Shown here: positions 1 through 14,213 of the stretch, in pieces
Numbering within the stretch: position 1 is the stretch's first letter
Layout: each line of letters begins with the position of its first letter
From: Hirsutella rhossiliensis
Taxonomy: Eukaryota > Ascomycota > Sordariomycetes > Hypocreales > Ophiocordycipitaceae
DNA length: 64,000 nucleotides
Direction: 5' to 3'
NCBI RefSeq assembly: GCF_020360975.1
Contig: NW_025408669.1
Location: 2,604,001 to 2,668,000, forward strand
Notes under the pieces: model-generated
What the model was told of the DNA's origin: nothing
Seen by the model: the letters and a program-made list of their open reading frames with translations, nothing else
Database searches by the model: none
Program-made: the position numbers and the translations under genes

Positions 1-2966
1 GGATAGCTTCTCTCGAACGTCTTCTAGCCTAATTTACTATAAAAAGATAGCTAGCTTTTACTTTAGTAGGGGCTTTATAAGACCGTTAGCTTTTATTAAT
101 GCTATTAGAACCTAATAGACTAAAATAAGTCCCCTTTAGGCCTCTTAGTATAACTAATACTAATAGATATTAATATACTATAGCTAGGTCGATAGCTTAC
201 TATTTTCTTCTATAAGAATCTATATAGTCTATATATTATCGTATTTTATAGCTAACGGGGACGGAATTTATAGTCGTAAAGAAATAAGTAGCCGGCTAAG
301 GAAAATCGCTTCCTTTAACGCTTTTAAAAGAGCTAATAGCTCTGCCTCTATACTAGCAGCCGTAATAGTAGATTGCTTCGAAGCTCTCTAAGCAATAGTT
401 CCTCTAAAAAGGGATATAATATACCCCTATAAGCTCTTTCTATCTAAGGAATTATCTATAAAGGACGAATCGCTTAAATAGAGGAAGATTTCGGTAGCTA
501 ATTTCTTCCTTTCCTACCCTCCTAGGCGTAGACTATATAATCTCGTTAAATAGAAATAAAGGATAGCTTTATCTACTACTTCTTAATGCCTAGGGCTAGG
601 ATTCTAGTTATACCTAGCTAGCTAAGAGACCGTAAAAGAGATATCTAGTCTAGTAGAAATAGCTAAAAAAAGCAAGGAGCCTACCTTTTATTAATATTAG
701 TATTTCTCTTACTCCCTAGCTTAAAAGGACGGATTAGGCAAAAGCTCTTTATTTAATATAGGCGTAGAGGGAAGCTTCTTATCGAGGGAATTAAGGAGGA
801 ATTTATAAGCGACCTTATCGATATAGGCGTCCTAGGTAAGCTAGATAGTCCGTTAGGACCTATTCTAAAAGATTCGTATTCCTAGGAACTACTTTAGCTC
901 CCTTAGCTTAGTTATTTTATACCTTTATTATAGGCCTTATATAGCCTCCCTAGTAGTAGCTTCTTCCTCTTTTAGGTAGGCCTAGATAATATTATTAACG
1001 TAGAAGAAGACTATGATTTTACCCTTCTATATTATATACGGTTCCTAAGGGACTTTCTTAAAGCCTAGGGCTTTAAGGGAACCTATTAAATACTATTACT
1101 AAAGAAGGGGTAATCTTCGTAGTTTATATAGAGCTTTCCTAAGCTATAGAACCTTTCCTAGCTATTAGAAGCTTAGTAGAAGGCATATATAGATAACTTC
1201 TTCTTCCTTAAGTAGGTAGTTAATAAAGGCGTTAACTATATCTATCTATTTAAGCTCGAATTTTACTACTATAGCTATAAGGGTCTAAAAAGATATCCTT
1301 ACTAGGGTAGTTGCCCTAGTAAGAAGATCCCCTTTTTCCTACTAGTTCCTATAAATAACTAGCTAGGCCTTATACCTTTAAAGGAAGCTATATTTATTAG
1401 TCTTATAGATAAAGACCTACTTATAGCTAAGGACCTATTTTTCTCTTACGTTTTCCTTAAGGACCTCTTTAAAAGACCCTATCTCTTTATATAAGGCTAG
1501 GTAGTCTTTCTAGGCCTAGAAAAACTAGTCTTTAAAGGGGTGTCTTTCTAGCTGCTTCTAGTTTACTAGTAGGTTTAGGAGGTCTCTTTTATATACCTTC
1601 CTTACTAATAGCTATAGCTTAAAGAGCCGGCCTACTATAAACGCTTTATAGGAACCGTCTTTTATTAGCGTTAGGTAGAAGTCGGGAAAATAATTAAAAT
1701 AGGGGAGAATTAGTCTTCTTTAGTATCGGGCCCTATACCTTCCTTTACTTCTCGAAGCAGGGATAAAAAGGTAGCTAGGTAATCCCTTAAGAGAGGTGCC
1801 TTTCCTACCCCCTTAGGGGTCGAGACGGGAAGACTAACTAAAAAAGCTACTTCTAGATCTTCTTTTTATTCTATAAGAGGAAGCGTAGGGAGGTAAGCGT
1901 ATTTTAGCTCTACTACTTTCCTATAGTCTCCTTCTTCGTTTAGATTATCTAATATAGTAGCTTCCTCTTTTTCTTTAAAGTCGGTGTTATCCTTAACTAC
2001 TTCGACGTCGGTTTCTTCTTCCGTTTCCTTATCTAGGACCTCTTCTTAAGACTATTAAGAAGGGGGGATTTAGATCTTTTAAATTAGCTAACGTTATAAG
2101 AGTAAGAGGCGCTATTAATCCCTCTTTCCGTTAAAGAAGCTAGATTTATCGAAAATTATATCCCTAGTTAAAATAACCTTTTATAAAAGAGAAATCTAGA
2201 TCTAAAAGATATTTATAGAATTATAACTAATAAGGTAACTAATAAAGGCTCTAGGATTAAGCTTTCTTTTCTTCTTTCTTTTTAGCTATATATCGGTAGT
2301 TATAGCGTATACCTTATAGCTATAGGTATAAAGGTAGGCTAGCGAGGCCCTCTTCTTTATAAAGAGCTCGAGGGGTAATTTCTAGTCTATTCCTTAGGTC
2401 TTAAAAAGGGTCTCTAGGTCCCTATAGTCCCTTAGTCCCCTAGGGTCCCTTAGGGTCCGGTTCTAAAGGTAATAGGCGGTCTTAACGACTTCCCTCTAAA
2501 GGTTATAGGGAAGCCTCGTAGTAAGTCTTATTATATAGGCCCTTTTTATTATAGCACCCCTTAATCTTTCTACCCCTCCGTTCTAAGCCTAGGTATTTAA
2601 TATTAACGGTAGGGGTAAAATACCCCTTTTTTAAAGCTAATTTAAGATATCCTTTATAAATAGCTCTTTATTAAACTATATCTTCTTTACCTTATAGCTA
2701 AAATAGGATTTTATTTAGTTAACGAAGTCCTAGAAGGCAAACTAGTTATACTTACTTAGGTAGGTTTATAAGAAATAATAGAAAACTATCCCTAAAAAAG
2801 CGTCTATAAAAAGCTTTACCTTAATAAAGCTTTCTTAGTCCCTAGAGACGTTAGTCTAGTCGACCTAAATTTTATTATATAGCTAGTCTAGCTATAAAGG
2901 CGTTCGTCTAAAAATTTATCTCTTAGTCTTTCCTTAGCTATAGTATTTATATTTAATAGTCTTTAG
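1..2966 (-). pseudogene. A1 copia polyprotein relic, RT/RNase H portion
   Basis: Downstream part of the A1 polyprotein, read on the minus strand. The reverse transcriptase active-site box lies at 985-1002 with both aspartates changed to asparagine (YVNN). Many TAG and TAA codons sit where the less mutated sister copies A2 and A4 have sense codons. The same stretch, in the same orientation and with fewer mutations, is at 61769-64000 (A3). No protein can be made from it. Confidence 0.75.
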
Positions 2967-2971
2967 GCCCC

Positions 2972-3441
2972 TATAACGACTAGTATTATTCTTAAGGGAT
3001 AAACCTATCGAGGGGTTTATATTAGTAAATATTATAGGGCGTGGTCTAAGTAATAATAAGTATATTACGTTAGTAATAAGTTAGAGGTTATAAACTATAG
3101 ACTATAACTAGGTAATTAAAATTAAAGATAGAATCGTAATAAAGATCTATATTAAAAGCTAGAGAGCTATCTATCTAAAAGAGTAAAAGTAGGTAGCTAT
3201 ATATACTTATAGACACTATCTTTAGATTACGGATCTAGCTATAATCCCCTTTATAGCTTACTATAGCTTACTTATAAGCTATACTCCTAAGTAGTAATCT
3301 ATCTATATAAAGCTTACTTAGCTTATATATACTCTAAGTAAGCTAAGCTTAAGTAACTTCTTATTCTAACTATTATTCCGAGCTATCTTCTTACGTAACT
3401 ATAGCTAGCTCTCTTATAGCCCGCTAACTATAGTTATAATA
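2972..3441 (-). repeat. Gypsy B 3' LTR (470 bp)
   Basis: Paired with 16644-17113: same length and termini, differing mainly by transition mutations. It shares its first ~250 bp with the C LTRs and the solo LTR at 58819, but its outer part differs, so it is a separate LTR subfamily. Confidence 0.85.
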
Positions 3442-6400
3442 TAATATCTCTCTTTCTTTTAGTCTTATTTATAAGACCTACTACTGCCTTAGCCGCTATA
3501 TATAAATATACCCTTATCGCGCGTATATATATTCCCTGCTCGTCCTTTTTATCCCTTAGGATATACTACTAATAGTATATCTAGTCGCGTATCGAAGGAT
3601 CGTTCTCGTAAGACCCTTAAGCGTATTTATTTAGCTAAGTCTATTAATTATCTTAGTTTCGACGTTATACTATATTCTTTTTATTCGTTACGCGGCTTTT
3701 AGTATAAAATACTAGAGAAATCTTCTAAGTATACTAAATATATATAGTAGGGTCGTTCTTATAATACGTTAGGCGTAGTAATTAGCTCTTATAGGTAACT
3801 TTATTATCTTACTTATTATTTATAGCTAATATATTTCTTAGTATCCTAAATAAATTTAGAGTCTAATTAATTAAATAAAGAAGAAGAAATTATTAAGGAG
3901 CGAATATTAAAAGCTTAAGCTAACCTAAATAAAGCCTTAGCTTATTTAGCGCGGCTTTACTATTAAAAGCGCTAGCTAAAGATAAAGGGTCCTAAGATAG
4001 TCTATTAAGGCCTTCGTTCCTTAAATAACCTTAATAAGGCTAAGCGCTAAGAATCTAAAGCGGTAGTTAATATTTAGTCTATAAGTAGATTTAATATAAT
4101 TAATTAGAATACTATTAGTTTATTAAGCGATTTTACGATACCTAGGGTAGATTTTATTAGTAGAACTATTAAAGTAAAGAACTATAATAGGTTAAGTACT
4201 TAAGTAGTTCCTAGGTATTTTCTTTTAGTTTATATCCCTTTTACTTAATAAGGTATTCTTATTACTAACCTTATTTTCTAATATCTAGTATTTATTTAGC
4301 TTTATATTCTAAATTATCGTTAACTTTAATTTTATCTTATAGTTTAGCGTTTTATAGTACTAGTTCTAATAATAAGATATAAAATATTAGGTATATTTAT
4401 ATTATTATTAATAGCGAAAGTTTATAGTTAACTTTTAAAATAGTTTTCTTAACCTTAAGGGGTCTAAGTTTCTTAAAATCTAATTTATTACTTAGTCGTT
4501 TTATTTTAATATTTCGTTATAAAAGGTAGACTATATCTCCCTCTTAAAAGATTAGTCCCTATAATCTTTTCCGATTATAGTAAGTAGATATTTAATTTTT
4601 AATAAATTAAAGTTCTTATTATATTTCTTTATATAATTTTTATAGCTAATCTACTTATAGTATTACTCGTTTAGCTTATAGTCCTTATTAAGTAACCTTA
4701 AATACTTCTAGGTTATATTTATAATTAGTATATACTAGTAAGAGCTTAGTTATTTTTATAACTAAGCTATTATAAGCTAGTTATACTATTAGTAGCTATT
4801 TAACTTAATCGTTTTATTTATAGCTAATATAGTATTATAAATATTATTTAAGCGTTTAGTTAAGTCGTTTTATTTATCTATCTATTTATAAGTAATAAGC
4901 TATACTAAGCTTATATTTTATCCTTAATTATACTATAAGAGCTTACTAAAACTTAGCTATAAATATACTTCCTTTATTAAAGATAATCTCGTTTAATAGT
5001 CTATAATTACTAATAATAGTTTATAAGAATATATATACTAGGTCTTTTATAATACTTATTTCTTTATATAGTAATAAGTACCTATACTTCGTTAGTCTAT
5101 TAGTAATAACGAATATACTATCGTACTTAACGTTAGTTATAGGTTATTTTAATAGTAGTCGCTTTATAATATAATTAAAAGCTATTAAATCCTATAGTTT
5201 CTCTAGTACTAGTAGCGGCTATAATTCTTTATATAGTTTATATTATTTAGCCTTACTTTATATATAAAGTTTATATTCTTTAATAACTTATTATACTACT
5301 TCCTTAAGCTATAAGAAGTTATATTATTATTTAATCCGTTTTATTATTCTTTAGATTCCTTAGTATCTATATATTAGATATTTATATATATCTTATATAA
5401 CTTTATCTTATAATTCTAATAGTATCTAGATTTTATTTTTATATATTAGAACTTCTAAATATTCTATATCGTATCTATTTAGTACTTTATATTCTTTTAT
5501 CTATTTTAGGATCTTTTAGTATATTAAGTCGTTAGGTTATACTTTAAATATTATATTTAGCTATCGTTACTAATAGTTTTTATTTTCGTTGATTTCTAAG
5601 AGCTATCCTTTTACTATAGGTGCTCTTATATTATAGTTACTTTATCGACTAAGGGTATTAGCTCGACCGTTTTCTATTCCTTTTCTATAGATTATTTTAT
5701 AGTTAAATTCTAATAAGTATTCGGCTTATTAAATCTATCCTCCGTTTAACTATTATATTATTATAAAGTATAAGATATTCTTATAATCTATATAAACCTT
5801 AACTTTATATTTACTTCTAAGAAGGTAGTATTAAAATTCCTTAAAAGCTTAAATAATTATAAGGAATTCTTTATCGTAGATAGGGTAATTAAGTTCTACG
5901 CTATATAGCTTTTTTAAGTAAAATATAATTAGTTATAGTCTTCCTTTATTATCTTTTTATCCGATTTATACTCTTAAAGTAAAGTCTAATATATTAGTTT
6001 TAAGTTCGATTTATTATTTTAGATTAAAGGTAGTTAAGACTAGTTCTAATATAATTATAGTCTTAATATAATTAAAAGCTTCGTTAGCTTTATTATCTTA
6101 TATAAATTCTTTTTCCTTTTTTATTAAGTCGTATAGTAGTACTATAATCTTTCTAAATATTTTAATAAATCGTTAATAGTAATTTATAAATCCTAGGAAA
6201 CTTTATATATCCTTAACGTTCTTTAATATTAGCTATTCTTTAACTAAGTTAATCTTATCTTATTATATTTATATCTCTCTTAGTAAGATTATATATCTAA
6301 GGAAGTCTACTTCCTATATATAGAACTTACTTTTCTTTAGTTTAACTAGTAACTTTATATTCTAAAGTATATAGAGTACCTTATAGACGTATTCCTTATA

Positions 6401-7897
6401 TTCTTCTAAGGTATCTAAGAAGATTAGGATATTATCTAAGTATACTACTATAAAGATATCTAAGTATTTATATAGGATATTATTAATTCTCTATTAAAAG
6501 GTAGCTAGTATATTTATAAGTCTAAATAGTATTACTAGATATTTAAATAGTTTAAAATTTATTTTAAAGGCTATTATCTATTTATATCCCTTTTTTATAT
6601 ATATTAAGTTATAAGCGCCTTTAAGATCGAGAGCTATAAACTATCTTTTACTATATAATTAATCTTATAGTTTTAATATAAGCGGTAATAGTATTTAGTC
6701 CTTTATTATAATATCGTTTAAGCGTCTATAGTCGATAACTAGTTATAGCTTACCGTTTTTCTTTAAAATAAATATAACTAAATAGCTTACTTTAGATATT
6801 AATATTCGTATATATCCCTTTTATAGATTCTTATTAAGGTAGTCGCGTAGTATTTATATTTACTTTTCGTTTAGGTTAGAGATTTTATAAAACGTCGGCG
6901 TTATACTATCCTTAAGATAAATTTTATAGTCCTATTAGCTATATTCGGGTAACCTTATCTTAAGTTCTTCCTTAAAGAGTTTATTATATTTCTAGTATTC
7001 TTAGGGGATATTCTTTATTTTATCTTATAAGCTTTATTCTTTCGTTTAAGAGCTAGTTTCTCTTAACTTAAGCTCTTTATTAATTTATTTAAGGTCTTTC
7101 CTTAAAGTAGTAATAACTCTTTAGATCTTTATATTATATCCTTTATTCTATTTATATCGGATACTAGGTTATATAGCTATATTAGTTAGTATATAGGTCT
7201 TATTAATCGATTTTATTATATTTACTAGTTTAGTTACTATTTTTATTTATATCGCTAAAGCCTATAATAATTTACTTAAACGGTTATCCTTATTATCCTA
7301 TTTAGTAGCTAAAGTATCGTAAAATTTTACTTTCTTTTAAGTTTACTAGTCCTAGAAACTTATATCTTTATTTTAATATAGCTAGCTAGTTTTTTAGTTA
7401 ATTAGTAAGTTGCTCTCCTATAGCTATAAAAGCCTTAATATAAGGTCGTATTCTTTAATATCTATAATATTAAAGTTAACTTATTTATTATAGCCCTAGA
7501 TATTAATATTAAGGTAATTAATCTCTATATTAATAATTCTATTATTATAGTTAAAGGCCTCTCCTTTAATATTTATAAGTTTATAAAGATCTTTTTTATA
7601 TCTCTATATAAGTTAGTAATAATTAATAACTCTAGGTAAAATATAATTACCTATTACGCTATAGTCTAAAAGTATACGCGCGTAATATCCCGCGATTTAG
7701 ATATTTAATACTATTTAGTTACTATAGCTTACCGTTACTATATATAAGGTCCTTAGATCTTATTATATTATACTAGTCTATAGCCCTTTTATAGATAGTA
7801 TACCTTGTTTTTTACTTAGTCCTTATTTATTTTATTTAGGTATTCTTCTTCGATTTATTATTAATATTATTTCTTTATATTTTCGTCGCGTAGTATT
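3442..7897 (-). pseudogene. Gypsy B pol relic (integrase, RNase H, reverse transcriptase)
   Basis: The minus strand reads as a Ty3/gypsy pol. The reverse transcriptase box at 6423-6457 translates as FIVVYLDNILIF, the gypsy YLDD box with its second Asp changed to Asn as expected for RIP. RNase H and integrase should lie to the left (about 5900-3500); I place them by family order and not by motif. Frames are broken by many TAA and TAG codons. The copy in C (29919-32318) is collinear but lacks this box. Confidence 0.7.
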
Positions 7898-7902
7898 ATA
7901 TT

Positions 7903-8389
7903 TATCGTAAAGCGTAGCTTAATTTTATAGTTCTCGGAGATATCCCTTAGTAAGAGGGACTAAGGAAGCTAAATAATACCTAGTATAGAAAAAGGAAGAA
8001 GGAGCTAAAAAGAAGTATAGAAAGGAGGGTAGGGGTATAAGGGGAAGTAGAAGTAGCGATAGCTTCCTATAGAGGTAGCGAGAGATAAGACGGATATACC
8101 GGCAACGGCTAGAAAGGAGGGGAAAAACCGGTAAAAAGCTCGGTAGTTAAAAGGATATTAGTAGCTTCTTTAAGCAGGATCTTCTTTATTAATTAAGATA
8201 CTAGACGGGTATAAAGAGGGGCGTTAGATAGAGGAGAGAAGGGCAATTAAGGCAATATAATAATTACTCCCTTACTATAATTGCTGCTCCCGTAAGAATT
8301 AAATCTCTCTACCCTGCCTATCCGACCCCTTACTCCTAATTTTACCTTTATATATTTTTTATATACTTCTTATATCTCTCTTCGCGGGA
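7903..8389 (+). repeat. Copia A2 5' LTR (487 bp)
   Basis: It aligns end to end with 13722-14208 and, inverted, with 60948-61434 in A3, all exactly 487 bp. The adjoining 8390-8406 is the presumed primer-binding site. Confidence 0.9.
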
Positions 8390-8406
8390 GTTATAAGCCT
8401 AGGAGG
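8390..8406 (+). other. Presumed copia primer-binding site (half initiator tRNA-Met type)
   Basis: Directly after the LTR the sequence reads GTTATAAGCC. If the TA is a RIP product of TG, the original GTTATGAGCCC is complementary to the anticodon stem-loop of initiator tRNA-Met, the half-tRNA primer known for copia elements. The same box follows the LTRs of A4 (53006-53022), A1 (35339-35355, inverted) and the unrelated copia E (about 58483). The tRNA match is from general knowledge, not a search. Confidence 0.5.
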
Positions 8407-8539
8407 AATAGAATTCCTATACCTTCCGGCTACTATAAAAGGCACCTTCTTATATCCTTTTACCCCTCTTACTAGAAAAGCCGATTTTTAACTAACTTTT
8501 CTACCCTTCCCTATAATAATAACGAAAACCGACTCCTCT

Positions 8540-11500
8540 ATAGTCCCTACGGTCTATAGGACGATTCTTATAAAGCCCTAAGATTAAGATAAGTAGGTAA
8601 AGGAGCTACGGGCTTATATAGATAGAACTATCTATAATTTAGTCTTCTTTAATAAGTAGGACCCTCTTAAGCCCCCTCTTTATCTTAGGGCAACGGAATT
8701 TATAGAGGGAGCTTCCCTCTTCTCCGAGCTAACCTCTATATAATAGAGAGGTTTTTTCTACTACTTTAGGTAACTATAAGAGTTACTATAAGGAATACCT
8801 TTATAAGACGAAGCTACTAACTACTATACGTATAGCGATAACGGAATCTATTAGTACTATAAAGCTAATTACTCTTTAAGAGAAAGAGACTCTTAGGCAG
8901 TAGTTTTTAAAGCTTAAGACCTCGATAGCTCCCTTAAAGGGCTATATAACTAACTATATTAGGAAGACCTATATAGCCTACCTAGGAGCCTTTTCTACTA
9001 AGAACCTACTAGCTTCTTTATAGCTAGCTAAGTAGGAAGAAATCCTTAAGGAAGCTAACTAATACTTCCTTATAGAAGCTCTTTCTAGCTAGTAGCTACG
9101 GGATATATCTCTGCTAATAAAGCCTATTAGTAACGGTTACTCGACTATCTTTCGAGAGGCTAGCTAGGAACTAAACGAAGAGGCTGCTAAAGTATAATAG
9201 TAAGTAGTCTTATTCCTTCGTAGCTAGTACTCGACCTAAACGGCTCGACCTACTGCCCCTACAGCTACTATAGTAGCTGTTGCTACGGCCCCTGCTGCTA
9301 CTGCTACGGCTGTTGCTCCTTTAGCTCCTCCTTCCTCGAGAGTATTAACACCGTCTTTAACGGCTGCCCTAGGCCCGGCCTCGGCTCCGCCTTCTGCCCC
9401 GGCCCCGGTCCCGTTAGTTAGACCGGCCCGACTAGTCCCCTAATAGACCTTTTAGTCCGTTAGTCGAAAACTCAGGGAACTAGTTAAAATCGAACCTCTT
9501 TATTAAAATCAGCAATAAGGGGTAAAAAGGGGAGGTTTTTAAGCAGACCTTCTAGACTAAGACGAGGATTCCTTAAAGATATAATATATAAGGAGGAATA
9601 GACCTACCTACTAAGTATATAAAAAGCCCTATCGGCTAGAAGACTGCTAGTAGGTCTTCGAGGAAAACCGACCTAAAGGAATTAACCCTTTAAAGAGGCT
9701 ATAAGAAATAGTATAATAGTCTCTTAAGGAGGACCCCTCGTTATAGAAGAAGATAGACGAGATTCGGGTTACTAAGAAATAGTAACTAACGCCGCTACCG
9801 TAAATTTAAGGAAAAATCGTTAGTATAGTAAATCCGGCCTTTATTTTCTATACGGATTAATAAGGCTAAGACTAACCGTTAGAGCCCTCCGATTATCCCC
9901 TACGAAAATCAGCTATCTTTAACTCTAGTACTTCCCTTAATATCTATAATATACTCTTATAATTCCGGTCCTTTAAGAAGGCATAGAGGGAATACCTTAT
10001 TAACGGGGAATTAACTATATAGATAGAGGGATATAGAAGGGTGAATTTCACGATAAAATTACTTAATAGATCTATATAAATTCTTCGACGAAAAAGGGTA
10101 GCTTTTTACCCTCGATTTTTAACGAGCCTAATTTCCTTCCGCCTTCTTTAAGAGGAAGGAATCTTCTAAGATACGACGTCTAAGCCTACGAGGCTAGTCT
10201 AGAAGAATTAGACTATTAGGCTTATCGAGGAGAAATTCGGTTAATTTATTCTCGAATTCCAACCTATCCTTAGGAAGGAACTACTTAAGAAGTTAGCTTT
10301 CCTTGCTAGGAGGGTAGGATCTAAGGACCCTCTTTTAGTAGCCTAAGGAGACGGTCTTTTTTAGTACGTATAACTTAGTTACCCGGGCCCCCTAGCTTTA
10401 TATAAGCTAGGCTAATAATAGGGCGTATAAATAAGGGGACTAAAGACCGTCGAATACGAATACTACGGCTAAGGGAAAACTAAGAGACGAATTTCTAGAC
10501 GAACGCCTTTACGGCCGGACTAGCTATATAAGGAAATTTAGGTCGACTAGACCGACGTCTCTAGGGATTAGGAAAGCTTCGTTAGGGTAATATTTTTTAT
10601 AGATACTTTTTTAAGGATAGTTTTCCCCTATTTCTTACGGACCTACCTAAGTAAGTATAACTAGTCTGCCCTCTAGGACTTCGTTAACTAGATAAAATCC
10701 TACTATAGCTATAAGGTAAAGAAGATATAGTCTAATAGAGAGCTATTTACGAAAGATATCTTAAAGTAGCTTCGAAAAGGGGGCATTTTACCCCTCCCGT
10801 TAGCACTAAATACCTAAGCCTAGAATAGAGGGGTAGAAAGATTAAGGGGTACTATAATAGAAAGGGCCCGTACGATAAGACTTACTATAAAGCTTCTATA
10901 CGACCTTTAAAGGGAAGTTATTAAGACCGCCTATTACTTTTAGAACCGGACCCTTAGGGACCCTAAGGACCCTAGGGAACTAAACTAAGGAATAGATTAG
11001 AAATCCCCCTTTAAGCTCTTTATAAAGAAGAGGGCCTCGCTAGCCTACCTTTATACTTATAGCTATAAGGCATACGTAATAACTACCGATATATAGCTAA
11101 AAAGGAAAAAGAAAAGAAAGCTTAATCCTAGAGCCTTTATTAATTACCTCGTTAGCTATAATTCTATAAATATCTTCCGGATCTAGATTCCTCTTTTACG
11201 GAAGGTTATTTCGACTAGGGATATAATTTTCGATAAATCTAGCTTCTTTAACGGAAAGAGGGATTAATAGCTACTCTTACTCTCTTAACGTTAGCTAATT
11301 TAGAAGATTTAAATCCCCCCTTCCTAATAGTCTTAAGAAGAGGTCCTAGATAAGGAAATAGAAGAAGAAACCGACGTCGAAGTAGTCGAGGATAACGCTA
11401 ACTTCGAAGAAGAGGAAGCTGCTAGATTAGATAATCTAGACAAAGAAGGAGACTATAGGAAAGCGGTAGAGCTAGAATACGCCTACCTACCTACGCCTCC

Positions 11501-13480
11501 TCCTACGTAAGAAGAAGATCTAGAAGCAGCTTTTTTAGTTAGTCTTCCCGTCTCGACCCCTAAGGGGGTAGGAAAGGCATATCTCTTAAAGGATTACCCG
11601 GCTGCCTTTTTATCCCTGCTTCGAGAAGTAAAGGAAGGTATAGGGCCCGATATAAAAGAAGACTAACCTCTCCCTTATTTCGATCGTTTTTCCGACTTCT
11701 ACCTAACGCTAATAGAAGACGGTTCCTATAAAGCGTTTATAGCAGGCCGGCTTTTTAAGCTACTATTATTAAGGAAGGTATATAAAAGAGACCTCCCGGA
11801 CCTACGAGTAAACTAGAAGCAGCTAGAGAGATATCCTTTTAAAGACTAGTTTTTCTAGGCCTAGAAAGACCACCTAGCCTTATATAAAGAGATAGGGTCT
11901 TTTAAAGAGGTCCTAAAGGAAAAGGTAAGAGGAAAATAGGTCCTTAGCTATAAGTAGGTCTTTATCTATAAGACTAATAAACACGGCTTCCTTTAAAAGT
12001 GCAAAGCCTAGCTAGTTATCTATAAGAATTAATAGGAAAAAGGGGATCTACCTACTAGGGCAACTACCCTAGTAGGGATGTCTTTTCGGACCCTTATAGC
12101 TATAGTAGTAGAATTCGACCTCGAGCTTAAATAGATAGATATAGTTAACGCCTTTATTAACTGCCTACATAAGGAAGAAGAAGAAGTTATCTATATACGC
12201 CTTCTACTAGGCTTTTAATAGCGAGGAAAGGTTCTACGGCTTAGGAAAGCTCTATATAGACTACGAAGATTACCCCTTCTTTAGTAATAGTATTTAATAG
12301 GTTCCCTCGAAGCCCTAGGCTTTAAGAAAGTCCCTTAGGAACCGTATATAATATAGAAGGGTAAAATCACGGTCTTTTTCTATATCGACGATATTATCTA
12401 AGCCTACCTAAAAGAGGAAGAAGCTACTACTAGGGAGGCTATATAAGGCCTAAAATAAAGGTATAAGATAACTAAGCTAAGGGAGCTAAAGTAGTTCCTA
12501 GGGATATAAATCCTTAGGAATAAGTCTTAATAGACTATCTAGCTTACCTAAGACGCCTATATTAATAAGGTCGCTTATAAATTCCTCCTTAATTCCCTCG
12601 ATAAGAAGCTTCCCTCTACGCTTATATTAGATAAAGAGCTTTTACTTAATCCGTCCTTTTAAGCTAGGGAGTAAGAGAAACACTAATATTAATAAAAGGT
12701 AGGCTCCTTGCTTTTTTTAGCTATTTCTACTAGACCGGATATCTCTTTTACGGTCTCCCGGCTAGCTAGGTATAACTAGAATCCTAGCCCTAGGCATTAA
12801 GAAGTAGTAGATAGAGCTATCCTTTATCTCTATTTAACGAGATTATATAGTCTATGCTTAGAAGGGTAGGAAAGGAAGAAATTAGCTACCAAAAGCTTCC
12901 TTTATTCGAGCGATTCGTCCTTTATAGATAATTCCTTAGATAGAAAGAGCTTATAAGGGTATATTATATCCCTTTTTAAAGGAACTATTACTTAGAGAGC
13001 TTCGAAGCAGGCTACTATTACGACTTTTAGTACGGAGGTAGAGCTACTAGCTCTTTTAGAAGTATTAAAAGAAGCGATTTTCCTTAGCTAGCTACTAATA
13101 TCTCTATAACTATAAATCCCGACCCCATTAGGTATAGAATACGATAATATATAGACTATACAGATTCTTACGGAGGAAAATAGTAAGCTATTAACCTAGC
13201 TAAGGTATATTAATATCTACTAGTATTAGTTACGCTAAGAGGTCTAAAGGGGACTTATTTCCGTCTATTAGGTTCTAATAGTATTAATAAAAGCCGACGG
13301 TCTTATAAAGCCCCTACCGAAGTAGAAGCTAGCTATCTTTTTATAGCAAATTAGGCTAGAAGACGTTCGAGAGAAGCTATCCTTAGAGGCCCGCCTTAAG
13401 AGTCTACGAGAGGAGCTAATAGTACGTATAAGAAGGTAACGTCTATAGCTAAAGAAAAAAAAGAGGGTTTTCCCTTTAAA
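8540..13480 (+). pseudogene. Copia A2 gag-pol polyprotein relic
   Basis: Plus-strand polyprotein with stops spread along its length. An Ala/Pro/Thr-rich low-complexity stretch lies at about 9240-9430, after the gag-like region. The integrase region is expected at about 9900-11200 by family order. The reverse transcriptase active site is FYIDDII at 12378-12398, with both catalytic aspartates intact. The following stop (TAA, 12399) replaces a Gln codon. RNase H should follow to about 13450. It matches A4 (53006-57914) in the same orientation and A1/A3 inverted. Confidence 0.75.
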
Positions 13481-13721
13481 GGGCCCCCTATTTTAATTAG
13501 GTTTTTCCCTTTAAAGAATGCCCCCTTTCTTATAGGACTTTCCCCTCTTTAGGCCCCTTTTCCTTAAGTAGGTCTAAAAGAGCCTAGGGACCTAAAAGGG
13601 CCCCTGCTTTCCTCGAGTAAAGGGAGAAGTATAGAGCTAAGAACCTCCTTTATACGCTTACTAGCCCGAAGCTATATTAGCTATGCCCTTACTATAAGGG
13701 CAGGCTATAGCTAAGGGGGTA

Positions 13722-14208
13722 TATCGCGAAGCGTAGCTTAATTTTATAGTTCTTAGAGATATCTCTTAGTAAGAGGGACTAAGGAAGCTAAAAAACACTT
13801 AGTATAGAAAAAGGAAGAAGGAGCTAAAAAGAGGTATAGAAAGGAGGGTAGGGGTATAAGGGGAAGTAGAAGTAGCGATAGCTTCTTATAGAGGTAGCGA
13901 GAGATAAGATAGATATACCGGTAACGGCTAGAAAGGAGGGGAAAAACTAGTAAAAAGCTTAGTAGTTAAAAGGATATTAATAGCTTCTTTAAGTAGGATC
14001 TTCTTTATTAATTAAGATACTAGATAAGTATAAAGAGAGGCGTTAGATAAAGGAAAGAAGGGCAATTAAGGTAATATAATAATTACTCCCTTACTATAAT
14101 TGCTGCTCCTATAAGAATTAAATCTCTCTGCCCTACTTATCCGACCCCTTACTCCTAATTTTACCTTTATATATTTTTTATATACTTCTTATATCTCTCT
14201 TCGCGAGA
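13722..14208 (+). repeat. Copia A2 3' LTR (487 bp)
   Basis: It begins TATCGCGAAGCG after a G-rich polypurine tract (ggggg at 13715-13719) and ends CGCGAGA, followed by the atatt target duplication. It differs from the 5' LTR almost only by transitions. Confidence 0.9.
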
Positions 14209-14213
14209 ATATT

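Larger units (their letters stand above)
7903..14208 (+). mobile_element. A2: full-length Ty1/copia retrotransposon inserted in gypsy B
   Basis: Complete 6.3-kb copia element on the plus strand with two 487-bp LTRs and a perfect 5-bp target duplication, atatt (7898-7902 and 14209-14213). The matching empty site is visible in the sister gypsy C at 32314-32318. LTR termini form a short inverted repeat (TGTCGCGAAG and CTTCGCGAGA, with TG now TA). A purine-rich tract at 13712-13721 precedes the 3' LTR. It keeps noticeably more CA/TG than A1, B or C, mostly in GCA/TGC contexts, which fits a younger copy. Its reverse transcriptase box is intact, but upstream and downstream frames carry many stops, so it is dead. 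Confidence 0.92.
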
